A stretch of 64,000 nt of DNA from JACZYA01 sp965247455 (lineage in GTDB: Bacteria; Acidobacteriota; Terriglobia; Acidiferrales; 2-02-FULL-67-57): the NCBI GenBank assembly GCA_965247455.1, contig CBDFHE010000018.1, positions 620,001 through 684,000 of the forward strand, in the 5' to 3' direction. The position numbers were made by a program, and so were the translations under genes. Below are positions 8,956 to 18,243 of the stretch, piece after piece; positions within the stretch are counted from its first letter, which is position 1; each line of letters opens with the position of its first letter. The notes under the pieces were generated by a model. It was not told the DNA's origin, made no database searches, and saw only the letters and a list, made by a program, of their open reading frames with translations.

Positions 8956-9936
8956 ATGGGCAAGCTGGCATTCATTTTTCCCGGGCAAGGCTCGCAGCGC
9001 GCCGGCATGGGCAAGGCGCTGGCGGAGCAGTTTCCCGCCGCGCGCGCCGTCTTCGACCGGGCCGACCAGGCGCTGGGGTTTCCGCTTTCCAAGCTGTGCT
9101 TCGAAGGTCCCGAGGAGGAACTCAAGCTCACCGCCAACACCCAGCCCGCCATCCTGACCACCTCCGTGGCCGCCTACCGTGTGTTGGAAGAGAAGGGAAT
9201 CGCGCCCGACTACGTCGCCGGGCACAGCCTGGGCGAATACTCAGCTCTGGTGGCCAGCGGCTGCCTCTCGCTCCCGGAAGCCGTCGTCACGGTGCGCAAC
9301 CGCGGCACCTACATGCAGGAAGCCGTGCCCGCCGGCCAGGGCGCCATGGCGGCCCTGCTGGGCCTGCCGTTGCCGAAAGTGCAACAGGTGTGCGAGCAGG
9401 CGGCCCAGGGACAGGTGGTGGTGCCGGCCAATCTTAATTCTCCCGGTCAGATTGTCATCTCGGGTCATAAGGAAGCGGTGGAACGCGCTGCCCAGGCGGC
9501 CAAGGATGCCGGCGCCAAGCGCGCCGTTCTGTTGCCCGTGAGCGCGCCTTTCCATTCGCCTCTCTTGCAGCCGGCGGCGGCGCGCCTGGAAAGTGACTTT
9601 CAGCGAATCCGCTTTGGCTGCCTGAGTATCTCGCTGGTCACCAACGTGGATGCCGAGGTGATCGGAACCCCGCAGGCGGCCCGCGACGCCCTCCTTCGTC
9701 AGGTGCCCGCTCCGGTTCGCTGGGAAGAATCAATGCGCAAGCTGATGGAGTTGGGCTGCGACTGTTTTATCGAAGTGGGTCCCGGAAAAGTGCTGGGCGG
9801 TCTGCTGCGGCAGATTGACCGCAGCGTAAGGGCGCTGAACGTCGAAGACCCCGCCAGTCTGGAGAAGGCACTGGCAGTGCTGGCCCCGCCGACGGCGGGG
9901 CTGGCTCCTGCGCCCAAGAGCGAGGCTGCCTCATGA
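8956..9936 (+). CDS. fabD: Malonyl-CoA:ACP transacylase
   Basis: This 326-residue enzyme loads malonate onto ACP. It starts MGKLAFIFPGQGSQ, which fixes the start at 8956; an in-frame upstream extension into plsX is not family sequence. The nucleophile Ser is at about residue 91 in GHSLGEYSALV. The catalytic His lies in SAPFHSPLLQP. The 3' end overlaps fabG by 4 bp, indicating translational coupling. Confidence 0.96.
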   Translation: MGKLAFIFPGQGSQRAGMGKALAEQFPAARAVFDRADQALGFPLSKLCFEGPEEELKLTANTQPAILTTSVAAYRVLEEKGIAPDYVAGHSLGEYSALVASGCLSLPEAVVTVRNRGTYMQEAVPAGQGAMAALLGLPLPKVQQVCEQAAQGQVVVPANLNSPGQIVISGHKEAVERAAQAAKDAGAKRAVLLPVSAPFHSPLLQPAAARLESDFQRIRFGCLSISLVTNVDAEVIGTPQAARDALLRQVPAPVRWEESMRKLMELGCDCFIEVGPGKVLGGLLRQIDRSVRALNVEDPASLEKALAVLAPPTAGLAPAPKSEAAS

Positions 9937-10676
9937 CTTTGAAGGACCGAGTGGCACTCATCACCGGCGCTTCCCAGGGCATCGGGCGCGCCACCGCGCT
10001 GTTGTTCGCCGAGCGCGACGCGCGAGTGGTGCTGGCGGCGCGCAGCGCCGACAAGCTGGCCGCGGTCGAAGCGGAAATCAAGCAGGCGGGCGGCCAGGCG
10101 CTGGCCGTCACCCTGGACGTGGCCGACGAGGAGCAGGTCAAGAGCGGCATCAAGCAGGCGTTGGAGCACTTCGGGCGCATCGACATCCTGGTCAACAACG
10201 CCGCCACCGCCCGCGACCAGCTCCAGATGCGCATGAAGCGCGCCGACTGGGAGGCCGTGCTCGCCACCAACCTGACCGGCGCTCACCTTTGCATCCAGCG
10301 GGTACTGCCGGGAATGCTGCGCCAGCGCTACGGGCGCATCATCAACGTCACCTCGGTGGTGGCGCAGACCGGCAATTCCGGCCAGGCCAACTACGTTGCT
10401 TCCAAGGCGGGGCTGATCGGTTTGACCAAAGCGCTGGCGGTGGAGGTGGCTTCGCGCAACATCACCGTCAATGCTATCGCGCCGGGCTTCATCATCTCGC
10501 CCATGACCGACGGCCTGCCGGAGAAGAACAAGCAGGAGTTAATCGCGCGCATTCCCCTCGGCCGCATGGGCACCGACCGCGAAGTGGCCTACGGCATCGC
10601 TTTCCTAGCCTCCGACCAGGCCAGCTACGCTACCGGCCACGTGCTCGGCATCAACGGCGGTCTCTATCTGGCCTGA
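9933..10676 (+). CDS. fabG: 3-oxoacyl-ACP reductase
   Basis: This 247-residue short-chain dehydrogenase carries out the NADPH-dependent reduction step of fatty-acid elongation. It has TGASQGIGRA (residues 11-20), NNA at 88-90 and the catalytic set Asn113, Ser141, Tyr154 and Lys158 (YVASK). The C-terminal GHVLGINGGLYLA is typical. It overlaps fabD by 4 bp. Confidence 0.94.
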   Translation: MTLKDRVALITGASQGIGRATALLFAERDARVVLAARSADKLAAVEAEIKQAGGQALAVTLDVADEEQVKSGIKQALEHFGRIDILVNNAATARDQLQMRMKRADWEAVLATNLTGAHLCIQRVLPGMLRQRYGRIINVTSVVAQTGNSGQANYVASKAGLIGLTKALAVEVASRNITVNAIAPGFIISPMTDGLPEKNKQELIARIPLGRMGTDREVAYGIAFLASDQASYATGHVLGINGGLYLA

Positions 10677-10729
10677 TGCGTGCCCGGTTTGAATCTTGTT
10701 GAGGGGTGGCCGAGTGGCAGGTGGTTGTC

Positions 10730-10759
10730 TTGACCTGCGGGGGGAGGCGCGACTAGAAT
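10730..10759 (+). promoter_or_regulatory. Probable promoter of acpP
   Basis: TTGACC is followed after 18 bp by TAGAAT, each 5 of 6 against consensus. It lies 52 bp before the acpP ATG and gives acpP-fabF their own transcription start. Confidence 0.65.
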
Positions 10760-10811
10760 ACAGCCGCTTTCGGTGCCTCACACAGTTCCCCGGGTTGAGG
10801 AGGGAGAGACG

Positions 10812-11048
10812 ATGGCTTCTGTGCAGGAGAGGGTCAAGCAGATCATTGTGGAACAACTGGGCGTTGACGAAGCGGAAGTCACCCCGACGGCTTCTTTCGT
10901 GGACGACCTGGGAGCCGATTCGCTCGATACCGTCGAGTTGGTGATGGCGTTCGAGGAGGCTTTCAACATCGAGATCCCCGACGAAGACGCGGAAAAGATC
11001 ACCAGCGTCAAGGAAGCCATCGAATACATCGAGAAGAAGAAGAAATAG
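10812..11048 (+). CDS. acpP: Acyl carrier protein
   Basis: This 78-residue acidic four-helix protein carries the growing acyl chain on a phosphopantetheine arm. The attachment site is Ser37 in [19 protein letters not shown]. The ATG at 10812 is preceded by GGAGGGAGAGACG, a strong RBS; an upstream in-frame ATG at 10773 would add non-family residues. fabF follows after 69 bp. Confidence 0.97.
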   Translation: MASVQERVKQIIVEQLGVDEAEVTPTASFVDDLGADSLDTVELVMAFEEAFNIEIPDEDAEKITSVKEAIEYIEKKKK

Positions 11049-11117
11049 GAAGCTTGGTCCCCCTGTGCACGCCCCTTTTTCCAGACCGTTGTCTCATTTG
11101 GCGAGGGAGGTGTGCGC

Positions 11118-12362
11118 ATGAGCCGCCGGGTGGTGGTCACCGGCGTCGGCCTGCTCTGCGGGTTGGGCATCGGCACCGAGGAAGTGTGGAAGGCGGTTTG
11201 CGCCGGGCAGAACGGCATCGGTCCCATTACGCTCTTTGACGCCTCCCAACATGCTTGCCGCATTGCCGGCGAGGTGAAGAATTTCGATCCCCTCCAGTGG
11301 GTGGAGAAGAAAGAGTTGAAGAAGTTGGGCCGCTTCATCCAGTTTGCCCTGGCCGCCGTCGACTTCGCCATGAAACAGTCGGGGTTGAAACTCACACCGG
11401 AGCTGGCTGAGCGCACCGGGGTCTACATCGGGTCGGGGATCGGAGGCTTCGACGTAATTGAGCGCGAACACCAGGCTCTGCTCAAGGGCGGCCCTCGGAA
11501 GATTTCGCCTTTTTTCATTCCCGCCACCATTATCAACCTGGCGGCGGGCCAGGTGTCCATCCGCACCGGCGCCAAGGGCCCCAACTCCGCCACCGCCACC
11601 GCCTGCTCGGCCAGCGCCCATGCCATCGGCGACAGCTACCGCATCATCACCCGCGGCGACGCCGACGCCATGATCTGCGGCGGCACCGAGGCCTCCATCA
11701 CTCCACTGGGCGTGGGCGGGTTCGCCGCCATGCGCGCGCTCTCCACCCGCAACGACCAGCCCCAGCGTGCCAGCCGCCCCTTCGACGCCGACCGCGACGG
11801 TTTTGTGGTGGGCGAAGGCGCCGGCATTCTGATCTTGGAAGCGTTGGAGCTCGCGCAACGGCGGAACGCCCCCATCCTGGCGGAGCTGGTCGGCTACGGT
11901 ATGAGCGGCGACGCCTACCACATCACCCAGCCCGCCGAAGGAGGCGAAGGCGCCTACCGGGTGATGAAGGCGACGCTGCAGGATGCCAACCTGCCTCCGC
12001 AGGAGGTGGGCTACATCAACGCGCATGGGACTTCCACCCCGGTCGGCGACAAGATCGAGTCTATGGCCGTCAAGCGCCTGTTCGGCGAGTGCGCCGGGAA
12101 GTTGCCGGTCAGTTCCACCAAGTCCATGACCGGTCACCTGCTCGGCGGCGCCGGCGGCTTAGAGGCCGGCTTCACCGTGCTGGCCCTGCGCGATCAAATT
12201 CTTCCGCCCACCGTCAACTACGAGAAGCCCGACCCGGAGTGCGACCTAGATTACGTGCCCAACCAGGCGCGCAAAGTGGAAGTCCGCTATGCGCTTTCCA
12301 ACTCCTTCGGCTTCGGCGGCACCAACGCCGCTCTGCTCTTCAAGCGCTGGGAGGACAGTTGA
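11118..12362 (+). CDS. fabF: 3-oxoacyl-ACP synthase II
   Basis: This 414-residue condensing enzyme elongates acyl-ACP with malonyl-ACP. The thiolase-fold triad is visible: Cys163 in TACSASAHAI, His in NAHGTSTPVGD and His in KSMTGHLLGGAGG. The ATG at 11118 is preferred because GGGAGG lies 7 bp before it; a GTG six bases upstream is too close to that site. The C-terminus SFGFGGTNAALLF is canonical. Confidence 0.96.
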   Translation: MSRRVVVTGVGLLCGLGIGTEEVWKAVCAGQNGIGPITLFDASQHACRIAGEVKNFDPLQWVEKKELKKLGRFIQFALAAVDFAMKQSGLKLTPELAERTGVYIGSGIGGFDVIEREHQALLKGGPRKISPFFIPATIINLAAGQVSIRTGAKGPNSATATACSASAHAIGDSYRIITRGDADAMICGGTEASITPLGVGGFAAMRALSTRNDQPQRASRPFDADRDGFVVGEGAGILILEALELAQRRNAPILAELVGYGMSGDAYHITQPAEGGEGAYRVMKATLQDANLPPQEVGYINAHGTSTPVGDKIESMAVKRLFGECAGKLPVSSTKSMTGHLLGGAGGLEAGFTVLALRDQILPPTVNYEKPDPECDLDYVPNQARKVEVRYALSNSFGFGGTNAALLFKRWEDS

Positions 12363-12404
12363 CATGTCTGTTGCTTTCATGCCGCCCTCAGAGGCTGCCC
12401 GCCG

Positions 12405-13178
12405 ATGAAGATTGGCATTTGCATGAAGCAAGTTCCGGCCAAGGATGCGTCTCTGCGCATTGACGAGGGCGCCGCCTGGGTGCGCGAAGGCGACATCAGC
12501 TACGAAACCTGCGAGCCCGACAACTTTGCCCTCGAGGCCGGCCTGCAATTGAAGGAAAAGCACGGCGGCGAGGTGGTGGTCATTTCGCTCGGCCCTGAGC
12601 GCGTGCGCCAGGTCATCAAAGAGGGCCTGGCCAAGGGCGCCGAGCGCGCCATCCACATCACCGACGACAAGTTTTTCCAGCTCGACCCCTTGCAGATGGC
12701 CGGCGCCATCGCCGGGGCGGTGCGGGAGGAAAACTTCGACCTCATCCTCACCGGCCTCCAGTCCGACGACCACGGCTACGGACAGACCGGGGTGGTGCTG
12801 GCCGAGTTGCTCGGGCGCCCGCACGCCACCATCATCATGGACATCGAAGTGCAAAACGGAAAGTTGCGGGTGAAGCGCGAGCTGGAGGCGGGCTGGTTCC
12901 AGTGGATTGACTTGCCCCTGCCGGCGGTGCTCAGCATCCAGTCCGGCATCAACAAGCCGCGCTACGCCAGCCTGAAAGGCATCATGGCGGCGAAGAAAAA
13001 GGAGATACGCGCCGTGGCCCGCGCCGACGCTCTGGCCGCCGACCTGGTCGCCACCCAGCAGACTACGAAACTCTACGTGCCGGAGAAGACCAAGCAGACC
13101 GAATTCCTCGAGGGCGCGCCCAAGCAAGCCGCCGCCAAGCTGGTGGAGAAGCTCAAGCACGAGGCGCGAGTCCTCTAA
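12405..13178 (+). CDS. etfB: Electron transfer flavoprotein beta subunit
   Basis: This 257-residue subunit starts MKIGICMKQVPAKDASLRI, the standard ETF-beta opening. It contains the AMP-binding region and the recognition-loop segment (KPRYASLKGIMAAKKKEI). With the alpha subunit it accepts electrons from acyl-CoA and other dehydrogenases. Its stop overlaps the etfA start by one base. Confidence 0.94.
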   Translation: MKIGICMKQVPAKDASLRIDEGAAWVREGDISYETCEPDNFALEAGLQLKEKHGGEVVVISLGPERVRQVIKEGLAKGAERAIHITDDKFFQLDPLQMAGAIAGAVREENFDLILTGLQSDDHGYGQTGVVLAELLGRPHATIIMDIEVQNGKLRVKRELEAGWFQWIDLPLPAVLSIQSGINKPRYASLKGIMAAKKKEIRAVARADALAADLVATQQTTKLYVPEKTKQTEFLEGAPKQAAAKLVEKLKHEARVL

Positions 13179-14170
13179 TGGCCGATACCTTTCTCATCAT
13201 CGCCGAGCAACGCCAGGGCCAGCTCAACCGGCAGAGTTGGGAAACACTCGTGGCTGCGCAACAATTGGCCGCCGGCCGCTCAGCGCGGCTGGCGGTGGCG
13301 CTGGCGGGTAAGGGCATCGCCGCGTTGGCAGACGAGTTGGCCGCCAAGCAGATGGACGAGTGCTGGCTGGTTGAGCATGACCTGCTGGAACCTTACTCTC
13401 CCGACGGCTTCTGCGCGGCCCTGCGGCAGCTCATCGAAAAACTCAAACCCGCGCTAGTGCTGTTCCCGCATTCCTATCAGGTGCGCGACTTTGCCCCTAA
13501 GCTGGCCACCGGTTTCAAACGCAGCCTGATCAGCGACTGCGTCGGCCTGCAGGCCGACGGCACTAAAACTATCTTTGTCCGGCAAATGTTCCAGGGCAAG
13601 ACCAACGCCGACGTGGTGCCGGTGGGCAACCCGCCCCACTTCGTCAGCTTTCAGGCGGGCGCCTTCCGCGCCGATCAGGTCAAGGAGGGCGCGAAGAAAG
13701 CCGAGGTCAAGAAGGCGGAGGTCCAACTGGAGGCCGCGCAGATTCGCAGCAAGCCGGAAGAGCCTTTCCGCGAGGCCAAGCAGGCGGTGGACTTGACGCG
13801 GGCGGAGATCATTGTTGCCGTCGGCCACGGCATCAAGAAGCCGGAAAACCTCGACATGGTTCGGAAGCTGGCCGAAAAGCTGGGCGGCGAGTTGGCGGCC
13901 TCCCGGCCCATTTGCGACGAAGGCTGGCTGCCGATGGAGCGCCAGATCGGCAGTTCCGGGCAGACCGTCGCCCCCAAGCTCTACCTGGCGCTGGGCATCT
14001 CCGGCGCCATCCAGCACGTGGTGGGGATGAAGGGCGCGCGCACCATCGTCGCTGTCAACAAGGACAAGAATGCTCCCATCTTTGAGGTCGCCGACTATGG
14101 CATTGTGGGTGACTTGTTTGAAGTCGTCCCCGCGCTCATCGAAGAACTGGAGAAAACTAAGGGTGGATAG
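13178..14170 (+). CDS. etfA: Electron transfer flavoprotein alpha subunit
   Basis: This 330-residue FAD-binding subunit has the C-terminal ETF-alpha signature [23 protein letters not shown] followed by [27 protein letters not shown]. The N-terminal half is the less conserved alpha/beta domain, with a Lys/Glu-rich linker ([17 protein letters not shown]). It forms a translationally coupled pair with etfB and feeds the ETF-quinone oxidoreductase encoded at 14681. Confidence 0.93.
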   Translation: MADTFLIIAEQRQGQLNRQSWETLVAAQQLAAGRSARLAVALAGKGIAALADELAAKQMDECWLVEHDLLEPYSPDGFCAALRQLIEKLKPALVLFPHSYQVRDFAPKLATGFKRSLISDCVGLQADGTKTIFVRQMFQGKTNADVVPVGNPPHFVSFQAGAFRADQVKEGAKKAEVKKAEVQLEAAQIRSKPEEPFREAKQAVDLTRAEIIVAVGHGIKKPENLDMVRKLAEKLGGELAASRPICDEGWLPMERQIGSSGQTVAPKLYLALGISGAIQHVVGMKGARTIVAVNKDKNAPIFEVADYGIVGDLFEVVPALIEELEKTKGG

Positions 14171-14205
14171 AGTGGTCACCTCTCAAACTTCACGCAAGAG
14201 GCAGT

Positions 14206-14252
14206 GTCATCCCAAGCGTAGCCCGCCCTAGGCGGGCAGGCGAGGGATCTGC
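14206..14252 (+). repeat. Left inverted arm of the GIY-YIG cassette, carrying a 19-bp insert
   Basis: After removal of the 19-mer CCCGCCCTAGGCGGGCAGG (14222-14240), the remaining 28 bases match the reverse complement of the right arm (14567-14613) at 23 of 28 positions. Confidence 0.75.
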
Positions 14253-14254
14253 TG

Positions 14255-14665
14255 TTGAGTTCAGAGAAGCGCTGCTTTGTTTACATCCTGGTTAGCCGGT
14301 CGCGCAATTTGTACACCGGTTTGACCAATAATCTGCTTCGCAGGGTCCTTAAACACAAACAGAAGTCGGTAAAGGGTTTTACCGCGAAGTACCGCGTTCA
14401 TCGGCTTGTCTATTTTGAATCCTTCCAAAATGTCCGCGACGCCATCAGGTGCGAAAAGAAAATCAAATCTTGGCGGCGGGAGAAGAAAGTGGCCTTGATC
14501 CAAGCCAGCAACCCGACGTGGGAAGACTTGGCGGCGTCGTGGTTCCCAACGCCCGCATCCGAGAAAGCAGATTCCTCGCCTGCCTACCGCAGGCAGGCTT
14601 TGCTCGGAATGACAACTTGTGTGTTTGGTTGCTCTTGGTTTTTCCACTTCAAACGTAACTTCTAG
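14255..14665 (+). CDS. Small GIY-YIG endonuclease-domain protein
   Basis: This 136-residue protein has one GIY-YIG domain in its first 90 residues: VYILVSRSRNLYTG stands for the two motif strands, followed by LLRRVLKHK and the acidic YFE. It belongs to the YhbQ/UPF0213-like single-domain group, whose substrates are mostly unknown. No ATG is available, so TTG at 14255 is the likely start, two bases after the left repeat arm. The last 35 or so residues are translated from the right repeat arm and are probably not functional. The gene sits between etfA and the ETF-quinone oxidoreductase and separates an otherwise continuous functional group, which suggests insertion. Confidence 0.8.
   Translation: MSSEKRCFVYILVSRSRNLYTGLTNNLLRRVLKHKQKSVKGFTAKYRVHRLVYFESFQNVRDAIRCEKKIKSWRREKKVALIQASNPTWEDLAASWFPTPASEKADSSPAYRRQALLGMTTCVFGCSWFFHFKRNF
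14567..14613 (-). repeat. Right inverted arm of the GIY-YIG cassette, carrying a 19-bp insert
   Basis: The arm is the inverted partner of 14206-14252 and contains the 19-mer CCTGCCTACCGCAGGCAGG at 14579-14597. Arms of this type also occur as a tight inverted pair without a gene at 53963-54058. Confidence 0.75.
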
Positions 14666-14680
14666 TAAACTGGTTTCACG

Positions 14681-16357
14681 ATGAGTACTGAGAAAATCGA
14701 GCGCGAGCAGCTCAAAGCCGACGTGGTGATTGTGGGCGCCGGGCCCGCCGGGCTGGCTTGCGCCCTTCGCCTGGCCGAACTGATTGCCGACCATAACCGC
14801 GAGAGCGGCAGCTCCTCCCTCAGCGCGGAAAACATTTACGTCATCGAGAAAGCCGACGAGCTGGGGATGCACTCGCTCTCGGGCGCGGTCATGGACCCGC
14901 GCGGGCTGCGCGAGCTGGTGCCCGACTGTGAAGAGCAAGGGGCGCCGCTCGACACCCCGGTGACGGACGATGCCGCCTACTTCCTGACGGCAAAGCGCGC
15001 CCTGCGCTTTCCCATCACGCCCCCGCCGCTGCGCAACCACGGCAACTTTGTGGTCTCGCTGGCGCGGCTGGTGCAGTGGCTGGGGCAGCGGGCCGAGCAG
15101 GTCGGCATCAATATCTTCACCGGCTTTGCCGGCTCTGCTTTGCTTCTCGAAGACCGGCGCGTGGTCGGCGTGCAGACCGATGATAAAGGCATCGACAAGA
15201 ACGGAAACCGCAAGAGCAACTTCCAGGCCGGCTACGAGCTGCGCGCCCGGGTCACGGTGCTGGCCGAAGGCCCGCGCGGCTCGCTGACCAGGCAACTGAT
15301 CGAGCGCTTCAAGCTCGACGAAGGCCGCAACCCGCAGGTGTACGCCCTGGGAGTGAAAGAAATCTGGGAAGTTCCTCAGGGGCGCATTCGGCCCGGCACG
15401 GTCTGGCACACCATGGGCTACCCGTTGGGCTCGGACATGTACGGCGGCGGCTGGGTCTATGGGCTGCAAGACAGCCGCATCTCGGTGGGCTTGGTGTCGG
15501 GGCTGCACTACGCCAATCCGCTCTTTGACCCGCACACCGCTTTCCAGCAGTTCAAACTGCATCCCTTCGTGCGGCGGCTGCTGGAAGGCGGCAAGCTGCT
15601 CCGCTACGGCGCCAAGACCATTCCCGAGGGCGGCTACTGGGCCATTCCGCAGACCTTCGTTGACGGCGCTTTGATTGTCGGCGACAGCGGCGGCTTTCTG
15701 GACTCGCAACGCTTGAAGGGCATCCACATGGCTTTGAAGACCGGGATGCTGGCGGCGGAAACAATTTTTGAGGCACTGCGCAGCGGCGATACCTCAACCC
15801 GCGTACTGAAAGCTTTTGCGGAGCGGGTCGAGACTAGTTGGGTGAAGAAGCAGCTCTGGCGGGTGCGCAACTTCCATCAGGGTTTTGAGAACGGCCTCTG
15901 GCGGGGATTGCTGCACGCGGGATTGCAATTCGTCACCGGCGGGCGCGGCCTGCGCAACCGCTACCGCAATCGCGCCGGCCATGAGCACTACAAACGGCTG
16001 TCGGAACTTCCGCCGGCGAAGCCGACGCCAATCCAGCCCGACGGCGCGTTGACTTTCGACAAAGTGACCGACGTGTACCACTCCGGCACCCGCCACCCGG
16101 AAGACCAGCCCGTCCACCTACTGGTCCAGGATACTGACATTTGCTCCAACCGCTGCGTCGCCGAGTACGGCAACCCCTGCCAGTATTTTTGCCCGGCGGC
16201 TGTTTATGAGATGGTCGAATCCGAAGGGCGCAAACAGCTGCGGCTGAACCCGTCCAACTGCGTGCACTGCAAGACCTGTGACATCATGGACCCCTACGAG
16301 ATCATCACCTGGGTGCCGCCGGAAGGCGGCGGCGGCCCGCACTACGAGGGGATGTAG
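14681..16357 (+). CDS. Electron transfer flavoprotein-ubiquinone oxidoreductase
   Basis: This 558-residue membrane-associated flavoprotein passes electrons from ETF to the quinone pool. It has an FAD-binding Rossmann motif (VVIVGAGPAGLACALRLAE, residues 15-33) and GHM-type conserved blocks such as LSGAVMDPRGL and DGALIVGDSGGFLDSQRLKG. The C-terminal domain has a 4Fe-4S ligand set (NPSNCVHCKTCDI, with further cysteines in the preceding CSNRC and CQYFC stretch). With etfBA it indicates fatty-acid or amino-acid beta-oxidation feeding respiration. Confidence 0.93.
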   Translation: MSTEKIEREQLKADVVIVGAGPAGLACALRLAELIADHNRESGSSSLSAENIYVIEKADELGMHSLSGAVMDPRGLRELVPDCEEQGAPLDTPVTDDAAYFLTAKRALRFPITPPPLRNHGNFVVSLARLVQWLGQRAEQVGINIFTGFAGSALLLEDRRVVGVQTDDKGIDKNGNRKSNFQAGYELRARVTVLAEGPRGSLTRQLIERFKLDEGRNPQVYALGVKEIWEVPQGRIRPGTVWHTMGYPLGSDMYGGGWVYGLQDSRISVGLVSGLHYANPLFDPHTAFQQFKLHPFVRRLLEGGKLLRYGAKTIPEGGYWAIPQTFVDGALIVGDSGGFLDSQRLKGIHMALKTGMLAAETIFEALRSGDTSTRVLKAFAERVETSWVKKQLWRVRNFHQGFENGLWRGLLHAGLQFVTGGRGLRNRYRNRAGHEHYKRLSELPPAKPTPIQPDGALTFDKVTDVYHSGTRHPEDQPVHLLVQDTDICSNRCVAEYGNPCQYFCPAAVYEMVESEGRKQLRLNPSNCVHCKTCDIMDPYEIITWVPPEGGGGPHYEGM

Positions 16358-16378
16358 CTTGGAATTCTTTCGGCGGCG

Positions 16379-17575
16379 TCAGGGGCGCTCCTGCAACTTC
16401 ACCCGCGCCGAGCGCTTGCGCCGCCCGCGGTAGAACTCGATCCGTACTGTCTCGCCCGGGCGCTTCTTGTAGATGATCCGATTGACATCGAGCACCTTTT
16501 CCACCGGTTGCCCGTCCACGGCCACAATCACGTCGCCGCCGGTGCGGAAGCGATAGCGCCCCCAGCGCGCCGCCCGGTCGCCTCCGCGCAAGCCTGCCTG
16601 GTCGGCGGTGGCGCCGCGCACAAGACGCTCCACCAACACCCCGCGGTCCACCGGGAGGTCCAGCGCCTCGGCCAGATCCGGCCAGATCTCCAGGCCGTTG
16701 ATGCCCAGCCAGCCCCGCCGTACCTTTCCGAAGCGGATCAAGTCGTTGACCACGAACTTCACCGTATTGACCGGGATGGAAAAACCGATGCCCACGCTGC
16801 CGCTCGAGGGCGTGAAGATCATGCTGTTCACCCCGATCACCTGTCCCTGCGAGTCCAGCAGCGGCCCGCCGGAATTGCCGCTGTTGATGGCGGCGTCGGT
16901 CTGGATGGCTTCATCCAACAAACCACCCTGCTCGGTTTGAAGCGAACGCTCCAGCGCGCTGATGACGCCGGTGGTCAACGTGCCCTGGAAGCCGAAGGGG
17001 TTGCCGATGGCCAGGACTTTCTGGCCGACCTGCAAGTGACTGGAATCTCCCAGCGGGAGCGCCGGCAAGCGGCGCGCGCCCGGATCGATTCGCAGCACTG
17101 CCAGGTCGGTCAGCCGGTCGAGCCCCACAACTTTTGCTTCAAAGCTGCTGCGGTCGGCCAGTGTCACCTGGATTTGGTCGGCGTTGGCCACCACGTGGTG
17201 GTTGGTGACAATGTGGCCGCGCTGGTCGATCAGGAAGCCTGACCCCGAACCCTCCCGCGGAATGGCGCGGCGGAAAAAGTCCATCTCCACCGTGCGGGTG
17301 GTTACGTTGACCACCGCCGCCGAGGCTTGCTGGTACACTGCGACGTTGTTGCGCTCGTCTCGTCCCAGCTCTGTTTGTACGGGCACGGCCGCCGCCGCGA
17401 CCTCTGCCACCGGCGAAGATGTAGCCGCTTCTGTTGTGGCGCCGTTCGCTTGGGCCACCTCCGATTCGAAGGGCGGGAGGGCCGGCTCCGGTGTTGTGCC
17501 GGGCCATTCGAGGTAGTAGCTAGCCAGAAATCCGGCCACCACCAGCAGAAGCCAGTACACGGCTCGGATTCGCAT
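16379..17575 (-). CDS. HtrA/DegP-like periplasmic serine protease with one PDZ domain
   Basis: This 398-residue S1C protease has an N-terminal membrane anchor or signal (residues 5-21) and an Ala/Glu-rich linker. The trypsin-like domain carries His127 (NHHVV), Asp157 (LTDLAVLRID) and Ser235 (NSGNSGGPLL). A single PDZ domain follows from about residue 290 (RRGWLGINGLEIWPDLAEAL), ending with a Lys/Arg-rich tail. One PDZ suggests the DegS/HhoB-like size class. The catalytic triad is intact. It likely handles envelope protein quality control. coaE lies 33 bp upstream on the same strand. Confidence 0.92.
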   Translation of the reverse strand: MRIRAVYWLLLVVAGFLASYYLEWPGTTPEPALPPFESEVAQANGATTEAATSSPVAEVAAAAVPVQTELGRDERNNVAVYQQASAAVVNVTTRTVEMDFFRRAIPREGSGSGFLIDQRGHIVTNHHVVANADQIQVTLADRSSFEAKVVGLDRLTDLAVLRIDPGARRLPALPLGDSSHLQVGQKVLAIGNPFGFQGTLTTGVISALERSLQTEQGGLLDEAIQTDAAINSGNSGGPLLDSQGQVIGVNSMIFTPSSGSVGIGFSIPVNTVKFVVNDLIRFGKVRRGWLGINGLEIWPDLAEALDLPVDRGVLVERLVRGATADQAGLRGGDRAARWGRYRFRTGGDVIVAVDGQPVEKVLDVNRIIYKKRPGETVRIEFYRGRRKRSARVKLQERP

Positions 17576-17608
17576 GTTGTTTCTCCCTCCAAACAGGGCC
17601 TGGGCAGA

Positions 17609-18229
17609 TCAGCGGGCCGCGGGCTTTTCCGCCAGCCCACGCAGCTCCTGGTAAACGCGCTCCACTTGCGCTTCGGTTTCCTCCAACGAGCTGGAGCAGT
17701 CAATTTCGTAATCCGCGTGGCCGCGCTTTTCCTCCGTGGACATTTGCGCTTGCACTCGTTGCTGCGCGGCGGCCGGCGTCAGCCCGTCCCGCGCGCGCAG
17801 GCGCTCGATCTGTTGCTCGAGGGGGCACCAGGTGACGATGAGCTTGTCCAACTGCTTGTGGTAGCCGCTTTCAATCAGCAGGGCCGCCTCCAGCACCACC
17901 ACGGCTTGGGGGTCCGCCTGTTTCAGGCGCGCCATTTCCTGTTCGGTCTCGGTGAGCACGCGCGGGTGGAGGATGCGATTGAGCTGTTCCAACTGCTGGC
18001 GGTCGGCGAAGACAATCTTCGCCAAGCGTTGCCGGTCGATGACACCCGTCGGTCCCAGGATGTCCCGGCCGAAATGCGAAACGATTTCTGCGTAGGCGGG
18101 CTTGCCGGGCGCCATCAGTTCGTGCGCGATCAGGTCGGCGTGCAGCACTCGGCAACCGCGCGCCGCCAACATCTCGGCGATGAGAGTTTTTCCGGTGGCG
18201 ATGCTGCCGGTGAGGCCGACCTTGAGCAC
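17609..18229 (-). CDS. coaE: Dephospho-CoA kinase
   Basis: This 206-residue P-loop kinase carries out the last step of coenzyme A synthesis. The Walker A stretch is GLTGSIATGKT at residues 5-15, followed by HADLIAHELM and the lid region with RLRARDGLTPAAAQQRV. Length is normal. It lies between folD (14 bp upstream) and the protease gene in a minus-strand cluster. Confidence 0.93.
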   Translation of the reverse strand: MLKVGLTGSIATGKTLIAEMLAARGCRVLHADLIAHELMAPGKPAYAEIVSHFGRDILGPTGVIDRQRLAKIVFADRQQLEQLNRILHPRVLTETEQEMARLKQADPQAVVVLEAALLIESGYHKQLDKLIVTWCPLEQQIERLRARDGLTPAAAQQRVQAQMSTEEKRGHADYEIDCSSSLEETEAQVERVYQELRGLAEKPAAR

Positions 18230-18243
18230 CGGGGTCTCCTCGC

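Noticed and set aside
10697..10760. tRNA-like start GAGGGGTGGCCGAGTGG upstream of acpP
   Set aside because: The acceptor and D-arm words are present but no anticodon arm, TTCGA loop or 3' acceptor complement follows; the region is a good promoter instead.
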